Assembly: GCA_036274595.1 (NCBI GenBank)
Contig: DASUFL010000016.1
Location: 1-64,000, forward strand
Reading direction: 5' to 3'
Origin: WS-9 sp036274595
GTDB lineage: Bacteria; Eisenbacteria; RBG-16-71-46; SZUA-252
DNA: 64,000 nt
The notes beneath the pieces are model-generated. The model did no database searches. It was given only the letters and a program-made list of their open reading frames with translations, and was not told the DNA's origin. Made by a program: the position numbers and the translations under genes. Shown here in pieces: positions 17,536-25,412 of this stretch. Within the stretch, counting starts at the first letter, position 1. The number at the start of each line of letters is the position of its first letter.

Positions 17536-17913
17536 TCAGCTCATCCGGCCCGCCGCCTCCGCCCGGCTGAGGATCCTCCGGAAGCTCGCGAGCGCCTCGT
17601 CCTGGGTTTCGTGCAGGTCGTCGCCGTAGATCAAGGTCAGCTTCACCAGCGCGAACAGCGCCTTGATCTTGCGATCCACCGAGCAGAGCTTCACCCGCGC
17701 GCCCCGCTTGATGTACTTGGCGTGCGCCAGGAACAGACACGCCATCCCCATGCTGCTCATGAACGTGGTCTGGCTCAGGTCGATGAGGAGCTTCTCGTTC
17801 CCCAGACCGTCCAGCTCCCGGATGCTCGCCTCGAGCTCGTCCGTCTCCCTTCCCCCCAGGAGCAATCCCTTCGGAGTGAGGATGGCGACGTCCTCGACGT
17901 TTCTGATTTCCAT
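17536..17913 (-). CDS. STAS-domain protein (anti-sigma-factor antagonist-like)
   Basis: A 125-residue single STAS domain. The signature loop reads IDLSQTTFMSSMGMACLF (44-61). S54 matches the Ser phosphorylated in SpoIIAA, but the preceding Asp is a Ser (S53) and the following Ser is Met (M55). GGGAGGG lies 6 nt before the ATG. Classical partners would be an HPK-type anti-sigma kinase and a PP2C phosphatase; neither is adjacent, so it may act with a partner encoded elsewhere. It is transcribed toward the terminator at 17477. Confidence 0.88.
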   Translation of the reverse strand: MEIRNVEDVAILTPKGLLLGGRETDELEASIRELDGLGNEKLLIDLSQTTFMSSMGMACLFLAHAKYIKRGARVKLCSVDRKIKALFALVKLTLIYGDDLHETQDEALASFRRILSRAEAAGRMS

Positions 17914-17996
17914 GACTGCCCTCCCGGGCGCCGGTCCGACACGGCGTCCCCTTCATCAGGGAAAACGCTCGGGAGGGCCCGGGCGAACTGAAAATT

Positions 17997-18521
17997 TCAG
18001 GGGCGTGGCGGAAGCGGTTTGCCGTCGAGGAGCGTCGCTCCGGGCTGGATGGAGTCGACGCGCCACATCATCCAGCCATCCTTGGTCCTGATCCAGGACT
18101 CGCGCTGCGTGACCGAGGTCCGCACCTGGTGGAGCTCCCCCTCGATCCGCTGCTGGCGCACCGTGCTCTGAGCGACCATCGCCATGGCCGTGTCGCCGGA
18201 GAGGCTCAGCTTGGTGATCCGCTCGCTCAGCGAATCGAAGCGCTCGATGCGGCCGATGAACTCCCGGGTGCGCTGGTCCATCTGCTCGCGGGAACTCACC
18301 TTCCCGTCTGGAAGGATGGTGTGGAAGCTCGGGTGGCGGAGACGCATCACGCGGTCGGGATCCCTGGCGAAGAAGCCGGCCTCGTTCTCGCGGTACCGCG
18401 CTTCGAGCTCCTGCCGCGCCTGCTCGATCGGATCGCGCGACGCGGAGCGATCCCTGTGGCAACCGCACGTCGCGGCCGCGACGAGGAGGGCCGCGACGAT
18501 CCACCCAAGACCACGAATCAT
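17997..18521 (-). CDS. NTF2-like (SnoaL/DUF4440-type) lipoprotein
   Basis: A 174-residue protein with a short signal sequence (WIVAALLVAAATCGC) ending near Cys residues, suggesting a lipoprotein although the lipobox is not canonical. The rest has the pattern of the NTF2-like fold: an N-terminal helix (DPIEQARQELEARYRENEAGFFARDPD), then strands with 'WIRTKDGWMMWRVDSI' at the end, as in DUF4440 proteins. The fold may bind a small ligand or be an enzyme; no catalytic residues can be named. Its ATG overlaps the TGA of the upstream LPG-synthase-like gene (ATGA), so the two are translationally coupled and probably work together at the membrane. Confidence 0.75.
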   Translation of the reverse strand: MIRGLGWIVAALLVAAATCGCHRDRSASRDPIEQARQELEARYRENEAGFFARDPDRVMRLRHPSFHTILPDGKVSSREQMDQRTREFIGRIERFDSLSERITKLSLSGDTAMAMVAQSTVRQQRIEGELHQVRTSVTQRESWIRTKDGWMMWRVDSIQPGATLLDGKPLPPRP

Positions 18522-19912
18522 GCTCCTGCGTCTCCTCTCCCCCGCCGATGGGCCCGGCCGCTCCAGAGAAGGGTGGCCGCTACCGCCGGCGCCAGAACGG
18601 CGAGGGCCATGACCATCCAGTCGAATGGGGCGGGATGTCTCGGAAGATCGTACCCCACCGCCTGGATCAGCGTGAGCAGGGCGTCGAGGGTGACCAGGAT
18701 CGCGAGGAGGTCCGCGAGCCACGAATGCCAGTGCGCGCTCAGATAGAGAAGCGCACCGCAGATCGCGACGTCGAAGATCACCCAGCCCCATCGCCACGTC
18801 TCCGATGGGAACCATGCCGCGCTCGACGGAAGCGCGAGGATCGCGATCCACGGGATGAGGAGGAGCGCGAGGACGCGCATCACGACGGCCGGGCCGCGCA
18901 GCAACGTCCGCACGCCAAATCCGAAGAGACCGCCTTGCGAGAAGGCGGACAGGGTGTCCAGGATCGCTCTCCAGCCGCTCGTCCCCGGCGGGTAGGACAG
19001 GTAGATTGGGTCCCAGGCCCTCGGTTTGAACTTCGCCTTGAACGCGCGCAGCCCCGCGAAGTCGTAGAGGCCGCCTCCCCATCGGCGGAACATGCGCAGC
19101 CAGCCGCCCACTTCTCCCACGAGCGGAACGAGGCCGAGCGTGACGTACGGGACGTGCTCGGCGGAGGCGGCCTGCATGCCGGCGTCGATCAGGGCTTCCG
19201 TCGTGCCGTTCGGCGCGCCGGGATCGGTGAGGAAGTCCTCGAAGAACCAGCCGCCCCGCGCGTAGACGGGAACGATGCCGAGGAAGCCCACGACGCGGCC
19301 GTCCCGTTCCGCCACGAACGAGCGGCGCTCCTCGGGAAACGTGTAGGGATGCACCTGGACGAGGAACCCCATCGTGGCCATCGGTTTCGCGGCGAGCCAG
19401 CGCTCGATGAGCTCATCGAGGCGCGCTCGGGTGGCGTGCGCCGGCTCGAGCTCGCCCGGATGGAGCCGGCGCACGCCGACCCCTTTGGCCCGCGCGCGGC
19501 GGAGCTGCTCGCGCAGCGATCGACTCTGCGTGAGGGTGCCGGCCCAATCGGCGGGATCCCAGACGGGTTGATCGCCGATGCGGAGCGCGGGCCAATCGAT
19601 GGCATCGTGGAACCTCGGCTCGGTGCCGAAGAAGGGCGCTCGCCGCCCCGCGGATCGGGCAGCCGCGACGAACGCCCCCGCGATCTCCGCGAAGCGTTCC
19701 GGCGGCGCGATCGGTGCGCCCGCCACGACCCAGGCGCCTCCCGTGTCGACGTAGGCGACGCACGCGTCCTCGCCGTGAAACCAGTAGCGGAACCCGGGCT
19801 CGAGCACCTGGAACGACGTCGAGTTCCACCCATGCTCGCGAAGGAGCGTGAGGACGCGCGCGCGCTCGTCGACAGCGCCTTCGAGATCACGGGGTCTGGT
19901 CCTCGCGTCCAT
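18518..19912 (-). CDS. LPG-synthase C-domain (DUF2156) protein with C-terminal membrane domain
   Basis: A 464-residue protein. Residues 1-320 match the phosphatidylglycerol lysyltransferase C-terminal (GNAT-like) domain of MprF: WFHGEDACVAYVDTGGAWVVAGAP, FFGTEPRF, SLREQLRRARAKGV, GFLGIVPVYARGGWFFEDFL and FKAKFKPRAWDPIYLSYP. This domain transfers an aminoacyl group from aminoacyl-tRNA to a lipid. After it come about four hydrophobic segments (about 355-455). In MprF the membrane part precedes this domain; here the order is reversed. The start is ATG 19912, 8 nt after a TACAAT hexamer with no ribosome site. It could alternatively modify a different lipid or act as a general aminoacyl-lipid synthase. 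Confidence 0.85.
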   Translation of the reverse strand: MDARTRPRDLEGAVDERARVLTLLREHGWNSTSFQVLEPGFRYWFHGEDACVAYVDTGGAWVVAGAPIAPPERFAEIAGAFVAAARSAGRRAPFFGTEPRFHDAIDWPALRIGDQPVWDPADWAGTLTQSRSLREQLRRARAKGVGVRRLHPGELEPAHATRARLDELIERWLAAKPMATMGFLVQVHPYTFPEERRSFVAERDGRVVGFLGIVPVYARGGWFFEDFLTDPGAPNGTTEALIDAGMQAASAEHVPYVTLGLVPLVGEVGGWLRMFRRWGGGLYDFAGLRAFKAKFKPRAWDPIYLSYPPGTSGWRAILDTLSAFSQGGLFGFGVRTLLRGPAVVMRVLALLLIPWIAILALPSSAAWFPSETWRWGWVIFDVAICGALLYLSAHWHSWLADLLAILVTLDALLTLIQAVGYDLPRHPAPFDWMVMALAVLAPAVAATLLWSGRAHRRGRGDAGA

Positions 19913-19919
19913 GTTGCCC

Positions 19920-19926
19920 TATTGTA
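19920..19926. promoter_or_regulatory. Near-symmetric -10 element serving both strands
   Basis: The sequence TATTGTA reads as TACAAT(A) on the minus strand, 8 nt before the start of the LPG-synthase-like gene. On the plus strand it reads TATTGT, 6 nt before an ATG at 19932. The latter opens a 14-codon frame ending exactly at the start of the OPT transporter. This is consistent with a bidirectional promoter. Confidence 0.45.
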
Positions 19927-19931
19927 GCCAC

Positions 19932-19976
19932 ATGGAGCCCGCAAACGGCGGCCCTCAACCGAGGCCCGCCGCTTGA
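19932..19976 (+). CDS. Possible leader peptide before the OPT transporter
   Basis: The ATG at 19932 opens a 14-residue frame (MEPANGGPQPRPAA) whose TGA (19974-19976) overlaps the TTG start of the transporter (TTGA). The ATG lies 6 nt after a possible -10. It could couple translation to the TTG start, or be chance in a short GC-rich gap. Confidence 0.3.
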   Translation: MEPANGGPQPRPAA

Positions 19977-21925
19977 AGATGAAAGAGCTCACCCTCCGCG
20001 GCCTCGTTCTCGGCGCGCTCATCACCACCATGTTCACCGCGGCCAACGTCTATCTCGGCCTCAAGGTCGGCCTCACCTTCGCTTCCTCCATCCCCGCTGC
20101 CGTGATCTCGATGGCCATCCTGAGCGCGGTGAAGGACTCGTCGATCCTCGAGAACAACATCGTCCAGACCGTCGCGTCCGCGGCGGGCACGCTCTCGGCG
20201 ATCATCTTCGTCCTGCCCGGGCTCGTGATCGTGGGATGGTGGACGGGATTCCCGTTCTGGCAGTCGTTCCTCATCTGCTTGAGCGGCGGCGTGCTCGGCG
20301 TGCTCTTCACGATCCCGCTGCGCCGCGCGCTCGTGACCACGTCGGATCTCCCCTACCCCGAAGGCGTCGCCGCGGCCGAAGTCCTGAGGGTAGGCTCGGG
20401 CACGCGCGGGGAGACGAAGGACGACACGGGCGAGGCTCGCGAAGGACTCGGGGCGGTGATCTTGGGCTCGGTCGCGTCCGGTGGGCTTGCGATCCTCACG
20501 GCCACGCGCGTCGCCGCGGCGGAGGTCACCGGTTTCTTCCGCGTCGGCGCCAGTGCGTCGAGCGGCTACAACGTCGCCTGGTCCCTCGCGCTCCTCGGCG
20601 CGGGCCATCTCGTAGGACTCTCGGTCGGCATCGCCATGCTCGTGGGTCTGATCATTGCCTGGGCGATCTCGGTGCCGATCCTCACGGCGAGCCAGCCCGC
20701 CGCCGCGGGCGTGGCGCTCGCCGATCACACGATCGCGATCTGGCGCACGCAGGTGCGCTTCATCGGCGCTGGGGCCATCGCGGTCGCCGCCATTTACACC
20801 CTCGCCACCCTCGCGAAGCCGGTGATCGGCGGGCTCGTGAGCACGCTCGCCGCGTCGCGGAGGACCGCGGGCGGGGACGATCTGGACCGCGATCTCTCGC
20901 CGGGCTGGATTCTGGCGCTCACCGCAGCGTGCCTCGCCATCGCCGCGTGGCTCGCCTATACGTTCGCCCGATCGACGGTGCTCGCGGGGAGCGCGGTCCC
21001 GCTCACGTTGATCGCTGTCCCGTTCGTGCTCATAGGCGGATTCCTCATCGCCGGAATTTGCGGCTACATGGCGGGATTGATCGGCGCCTCGAACAGCCCG
21101 ATCTCCGGCGTTGGCATCCTATCGATCGTGCTCTGCGCGTCGGTCTTGATGCTCGCCGTCTCTCCCACCGTCGAGATGCGCCCCGCGCTCGTCGCCTTCG
21201 CGCTCTTCACGACGGCCATCGTCTTCGCCTGCGCCACCATCTCGAACGACAACCTTCAGGACCTGAAGACCGGACAGCTCGTCGGGGCGTCGCCGATGCG
21301 CCAGCAGATCGCTCTCATCGTGGGCGTGGCCGCGGGAGCGTCGGTGATTCCCTGGGTCTTGAACCTGCTCGCCAAGGCCTATGGCTTCGCCGGCGCCGCG
21401 AACGTGGGCGTGGTCGCGCTCAATCCCCTGCCCGCGCCTCAAGCCACGCTCATCGCCGCACTCGCGCAAGGTGTGATCGGAGGGAACCTCGAGTGGAGGA
21501 TGCTGGGCATTGGCGCCCTTACGGGCGTGGGGCTGATCCTGCTCGACACCACGCTCGGCGCGATGAAGAAGCTCCGCATCCCGCCCTTGGCGGTGGGGAT
21601 CGGGATCTATCTGCCCATGTCGGCGACGTTCGCGGTGGTGGTCGGTGCGGTGCTCTCCCACTGGTACGACGGCCGCGCCCGCGCCATGCCGAATCCCGCT
21701 CGCGCCGAGCGCCTCGGGACGCTCGTCGCATCGGGGTTGATCGTGGGCGAGAGCCTCTGGGGCGTGATCAACGCCGGACTCATCGTGGGATTCTCGAAGG
21801 ACGCCCCGCTCGGGCTCGTGCCCGAAGCCTTCGCGGCCGCGCCCTGGCTGGGACTCGCGGGGTTCGTGGGTGCGATCGTCTGGCTCTACGGCTGGATGCT
21901 GCGGCGCTCCGCCGTCGCGCGCTGA
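19973..21925 (+). CDS. OPT family oligopeptide transporter
   Basis: A 650-residue polytopic membrane protein with about 15 hydrophobic segments. It has the family features NVYLGLKVGLTFASSIPAAV near the start, KDSSILENNIVQTVASA, LPYPEGVAAAEVL, and ISNDNLQDLKTGQLVGASP in the second half. The family imports oligopeptides or metal-chelate compounds, driven by protons. The start TTG 19973 has GAGG 8 nt upstream, whereas the next in-frame ATG (19979) is 14 nt away from it; either is possible. The exact substrate is not deducible. Confidence 0.92.
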   Translation: MKMKELTLRGLVLGALITTMFTAANVYLGLKVGLTFASSIPAAVISMAILSAVKDSSILENNIVQTVASAAGTLSAIIFVLPGLVIVGWWTGFPFWQSFLICLSGGVLGVLFTIPLRRALVTTSDLPYPEGVAAAEVLRVGSGTRGETKDDTGEAREGLGAVILGSVASGGLAILTATRVAAAEVTGFFRVGASASSGYNVAWSLALLGAGHLVGLSVGIAMLVGLIIAWAISVPILTASQPAAAGVALADHTIAIWRTQVRFIGAGAIAVAAIYTLATLAKPVIGGLVSTLAASRRTAGGDDLDRDLSPGWILALTAACLAIAAWLAYTFARSTVLAGSAVPLTLIAVPFVLIGGFLIAGICGYMAGLIGASNSPISGVGILSIVLCASVLMLAVSPTVEMRPALVAFALFTTAIVFACATISNDNLQDLKTGQLVGASPMRQQIALIVGVAAGASVIPWVLNLLAKAYGFAGAANVGVVALNPLPAPQATLIAALAQGVIGGNLEWRMLGIGALTGVGLILLDTTLGAMKKLRIPPLAVGIGIYLPMSATFAVVVGAVLSHWYDGRARAMPNPARAERLGTLVASGLIVGESLWGVINAGLIVGFSKDAPLGLVPEAFAAAPWLGLAGFVGAIVWLYGWMLRRSAVAR

Positions 21926-21958
21926 GCCCTCGCTACAGGGCCGCGCACGGTCCGCGGA

Positions 21959-24598
21959 TTACCGCAGCAGCGTGAGCTTCTGCCGACCCTTGTAGCCCTT
22001 GCCTTCGACAACCATGTAGTACGTGCCGCTGGCGACGTCGTGGCCCTGATCGTCCCGCCCATCCCACGTGCGCGTGTAGTTTCCGGCCGGCAGCGTGCCA
22101 TCCATGATCGTGCGCACGAGGTGGCCGCGAGCGTCGTGGATTCGCCAGGACACCCGGGAGTCCGTGGCCACCTGAATTCCGATGAAGGTGCGGGGATTGA
22201 ATGGATTCGGCGCCGCCGGCAGTAGTCGCCAGGCCAAAGGCGGGCTTCCCTTCGGCACCCCGGTGACCGGAACGATCGTGATGGTCCCGGTCGACCAATC
22301 TCCGGTCACGGTGCCCCCATCGGTGATCCTCGCATACACGTAGTACGTGTCCCCTGGGATGCCAGCGGGGTTGATCACGAAGAAGCCCTGCGAGCCCGGC
22401 GTCGCCTGGGAGCTCGGGAGAAAGATCTCGTGGCCGTCGAGGGCCGGCGATTTGTTGAGGAAGAGGTCCACCCACGTCTGGTTCCCCTCGGGATCGCTCG
22501 AAGACCAGGTGGCCGTATAGGTGCCGATCTCGGGCACGCGGGCGTTCCCGGCGGGAGGATTCAACACCGTGATGCTCGGAGACCCGTTCTGGGGCGGATC
22601 GATGGTGAGTGCGTAGCCCGGACTCGTCGCACCTCCGATTCCGTAGACATGGATGTAGTACCAGCCTGGCGGAGAACCCCAGAGTCCGGCCAGCTTGAAG
22701 CTTTGACCGGTTTCCCCGGTCCGGATCAGGGCCCCTGTGCTGTCGAGCAACGCCAGCTCGAGATTGCCGAGCGCGGGCGGGTAATCCATGCGCACCTCGT
22801 CATCGGGTCCGCCCGTTGTCGGCATATAAAATCTGAAGTAGTCGTCATCCCCGCTCGAGTGAACGGTCAGGCCCGACACGATTCTCGTCGGCCCGCAGGG
22901 ACCCAGATTCGGGCTGTTCGGTCCGCCCGGCGGCCGTGACGTGACGTCCGAGATCTGGTTGTTCGGCTCGTAGGCATCAGGATTGATCGAGCCCGTGCTC
23001 CCGATCGTGATCGGAATCCGGGCGATGTTGTTGGTCTCGTCCTTCTCCAGAATGTGATCGAGCGGATCCGCCTCCGACTCCAGCCAGTATTGGCCCGGTG
23101 GAACGTTGGTGATGTCGAGATTCTGCCCCTCGAGATTCTTGTGATAGACGTCCGCCCAGCCCACGGTCAAGCCTTGCACCGTGGCGCCGCAGGTGACGAA
23201 CTCGGGACTGGAGGTGAAGCCGGGAAGGGTTGAGTCATGAACCAGCCCGTCGAGAATGCAGAAGCTGGTCTTGGCGCCCTCGACCACGACGTTGCCGACG
23301 CCCCCGCCCGCGGTCACGGTTCGCAGACGGTAGATGGCCCAGTCCTCGAAATGGATGTGCTGGTGCTCCCTGTGATAGACGAAGGCGCCTGCGTACCGGT
23401 CGAAGTGCGTGCCGTCGGTCCGCCAGATGCGCTGCCGCACGTCCTGCGTCCCATCACCGTTGTCCGGGAGCACGCCGAGGAGATAGAGCTTCCCCAGCCC
23501 GATGTTCGCCGTAGCGTTGGAGAACCGAAGATGCGTGTGACCCGGCACGATGTTCGTGACGATGTCGTAGTCGTAGAGCTCGTTCATCCGGACCAGGATG
23601 TCGGGAACCAGATCCTGGATCGCTTCCGGTGGCGCAGGAGCGGCGCTCACCTGAACGTCGAAGGTGCCCCCTGGCAAGCTGGCGGCGTCGACCACGATGT
23701 AGTACGTGCCCGCGGATAGGAGGGCGTCGTCGATCGCCGACTGCCCGGAGGCGCACGAAGGCGCATTGTCGTTGCAGTAGAGCTGGTTCTGGTCCAGGTC
23801 GAGAATGGCAATCCGTGTGTTGATGCGGGCGGGGTTGCAGACGGTCGAAACGTCCATGTAGACCGGCATCGCGACCGTGACCTTGTACCAGTGGTCGGGG
23901 CCGCCCTGATTCCCGCCGAGCTCGCAGGTCACCAGATAGTCATCGCAGTCGTTCGTGAGATCGGCCGTGTTGCTGAACGGTAGGCTGGGGATCACGGTGG
24001 CGGTCGTGTCATTGGAGCCGTTGCAAGGCGGCCCCGGCGGCTGCCACCGCACGTTCAGCTCGTACGGTCCCGATGCCCCGTTCCATCCGTCCACCACGAT
24101 GTAGTAGGTCCCAGCGCCCACCGAGAGATTGGTGATGCGGGACAGATGTGCACACCCCGGATCGTCGTCGTTGCACGCGAGGATCGCGAGGGAGTTGTTG
24201 AAGACTCCGAGGCGGGTGTCGTACTGCGTGAGCTGGTCGGAGCAGGTCCAGGCGTTGATCGTGCCGCCCTGCGGCAGGACCAGCTTGTACCAGGCATCTT
24301 CCGCGTTGTCGCTGCCGCCATTGGCGCACAGGGGTAGGGCGATGTCGTTGCCCTTTCCCGCCGTGGTGCCGAAGTCGCGGAAAATGGGGGCGGTGATCAC
24401 GGTGGCCGTCGCCGCGTTCGAGCCGCCGTCCATCCACTGCCCCGGCGCGCGCGGAACGGCCTTGGCCTGGGGCATCCACCGCGCGGGCGCGCTCCGGACG
24501 CCGCCGGGAAACTCAGGGGCAGGCAGCTTCTGGGCGGTCGCGGATCCGCATACCGCGAGGAGTACGACGACCGCCCCACCGACGGTAATCGAACGCAC
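21959..24598 (-). CDS. Secreted lysyl oxidase-domain protein with pre-peptidase domains and FlgD-type tail
   Basis: An 879-residue exported protein. GTG 24598 is preferred (GAGGG 9 nt upstream); TTG 24616 is an alternative. After the signal peptide come two PPC-type beta-sandwich domains (about 50-310; GTYYIVVDGW, STGDYDLSV-like strands). The next region (about 310-530) is a lysyl oxidase catalytic domain. H412-H414-H416 in the HQHIH motif match the copper ligands, K443 in EGAKTSFC matches the Lys and Y485 in ADVYHKNL the Tyr that build the LTQ cofactor, and VPPGQYWL and DETNNIARI are family hallmarks. Another Ig-like part and a FlgD-type tail (GHLVRTIMDG, ASGTYYMVV) follow. It would oxidise primary amines on secreted or surface proteins, possibly making cross-links. 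Confidence 0.9.
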   Translation of the reverse strand: MRSITVGGAVVVLLAVCGSATAQKLPAPEFPGGVRSAPARWMPQAKAVPRAPGQWMDGGSNAATATVITAPIFRDFGTTAGKGNDIALPLCANGGSDNAEDAWYKLVLPQGGTINAWTCSDQLTQYDTRLGVFNNSLAILACNDDDPGCAHLSRITNLSVGAGTYYIVVDGWNGASGPYELNVRWQPPGPPCNGSNDTTATVIPSLPFSNTADLTNDCDDYLVTCELGGNQGGPDHWYKVTVAMPVYMDVSTVCNPARINTRIAILDLDQNQLYCNDNAPSCASGQSAIDDALLSAGTYYIVVDAASLPGGTFDVQVSAAPAPPEAIQDLVPDILVRMNELYDYDIVTNIVPGHTHLRFSNATANIGLGKLYLLGVLPDNGDGTQDVRQRIWRTDGTHFDRYAGAFVYHREHQHIHFEDWAIYRLRTVTAGGGVGNVVVEGAKTSFCILDGLVHDSTLPGFTSSPEFVTCGATVQGLTVGWADVYHKNLEGQNLDITNVPPGQYWLESEADPLDHILEKDETNNIARIPITIGSTGSINPDAYEPNNQISDVTSRPPGGPNSPNLGPCGPTRIVSGLTVHSSGDDDYFRFYMPTTGGPDDEVRMDYPPALGNLELALLDSTGALIRTGETGQSFKLAGLWGSPPGWYYIHVYGIGGATSPGYALTIDPPQNGSPSITVLNPPAGNARVPEIGTYTATWSSSDPEGNQTWVDLFLNKSPALDGHEIFLPSSQATPGSQGFFVINPAGIPGDTYYVYARITDGGTVTGDWSTGTITIVPVTGVPKGSPPLAWRLLPAAPNPFNPRTFIGIQVATDSRVSWRIHDARGHLVRTIMDGTLPAGNYTRTWDGRDDQGHDVASGTYYMVVEGKGYKGRQKLTLLR

Positions 24599-24660
24599 GA
24601 TTGGAATCCCTCGCAACGTGGCGACGCACGCGTGACCGACGAGAGGGAGACGCGACGCTA

Positions 24661-24690
24661 AGTATACCGGCCGTCGCCGTCATCGGTCAA
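24661..24690 (-). promoter_or_regulatory. Sigma-70 promoter of the lysyl oxidase gene
   Basis: On the minus strand, TTGACC (24690-24685) and TATACT (24666-24661) match the consensus 5 of 6 each, with an 18-bp spacer. The predicted transcript would start near 24654, leaving a leader of about 56 nt with the ribosome site GAGGG before GTG 24598. Confidence 0.7.
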
Positions 24691-24733
24691 CGCCGCAGCG
24701 AAGCGCAGGATGCGGGCGGACCGAGCGTTCCGA

Positions 24734-24762
24734 CTGACAGCGGGCCCGAACCGGACTAGACT
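24734..24762 (+). promoter_or_regulatory. Sigma-70 promoter, CTGACA-N17-TAGACT
   Basis: CTGACA (24734-24739) and TAGACT (24757-24762) are spaced by 17 bp. The same two hexamers with the same spacing stand before the DNA polymerase IV gene. The next ATG (24771) comes 8 nt after the -10, so the transcript would begin at or next to the start codon. Confidence 0.7.
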
Positions 24763-24770
24763 GGCCGCCG

Positions 24771-25226
24771 ATGGAGCCCATCACCTACGGCTTCATGGTC
24801 ACGGTTGCTGGAGCGTCCGTCATGGGCGTGGCCGTGGGCGCGCTCGGCGGCGCCGGCGCATGGCGCGCGAGGATCCACATCGCCCTCGGCGCGCTCCTCA
24901 CCGCATGTGTCTACGTGCTCTTGCTCATCGCCGATCACCACGGACGTCTCTTCTGGCTGCGCGCCGAGCTGGTCTGGGGCGCGCCCCTGCTCGCGATGGG
25001 GTACCTCGTCAGCTGGCTTGCGGCGCGGTGGGTTGCCGCACACACGCGGCTGGGTCGAACGTGGGCCGCGCTGGTATCCTTCTGCGTCGCCCTCGTGGTG
25101 GGACTCTCCTACATGCTTCTCTTTAGGATCGACATGCGGGCGCCGATTCGCTGGGCGTGGGCGATCGACGCGGGGCTCGTCGTACTCTTGATCTGGAGAC
25201 GGGTGAAGCGGCGCGCCATCCCTTGA
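24771..25226 (+). CDS. Small integral membrane protein, unknown function
   Basis: A 151-residue protein with four or five transmembrane segments (6-28, 36-54, 68-88, 98-116, 128-143) and a basic end. A charged loop (ADHHGRLFWLRAELVW) lies between the second and third helices. I do not recognise the family. The gene has no ribosome site; its ATG lies 8 nt behind a -10 hexamer, suggesting a leaderless mRNA. A degraded PaaI-like frame and a Ser/Thr kinase follow in the same direction and may be in one transcript. Confidence 0.75.
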   Translation: MEPITYGFMVTVAGASVMGVAVGALGGAGAWRARIHIALGALLTACVYVLLLIADHHGRLFWLRAELVWGAPLLAMGYLVSWLAARWVAAHTRLGRTWAALVSFCVALVVGLSYMLLFRIDMRAPIRWAWAIDAGLVVLLIWRRVKRRAIP

Positions 25227-25260
25227 TCGAGCTTATGACTGGGAGAGGCACCTAGGAAGC

Positions 25261-25404
25261 ATGCCGCCGATGGACCCCCGAAACCCCGACTTCGAGCGCC
25301 ACGTGCGCGAGAGCTTCTCGAAGCAGCGGATCATGACCACCCTCGTCGCAGCCATGCGGGCCACGATCATGGCCATCGAGGGCCGCCCCAGGATCGCCGG
25401 GTAA
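25261..25404 (+). pseudogene. Remnant of a PaaI-type thioesterase gene
   Basis: A 47-codon frame with a good ribosome site (AGGA, 6 nt before the ATG). The first 30 residues (NPDFERHVRESFSKQRIM) closely resemble the N-terminus of PaaI-like hotdog thioesterases, which normally run to about 140 residues with a catalytic HGG motif. Here the similarity fades (TIMAIEGRPRIA, where the family has a VEPGxVxI strand) and a TAA follows. The kinase gene begins 8 bp later, so the body of the thioesterase is missing. I call it a truncated gene; a genuine small protein is possible. Confidence 0.5.
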
Positions 25405-25412
25405 TCCGAACG

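Noticed and set aside
20236..21975. Open frame of 579 codons overlapping the OPT transporter in another frame
   Set aside because: It is Arg/His-rich with no domain, and the transporter frame has all family motifs.
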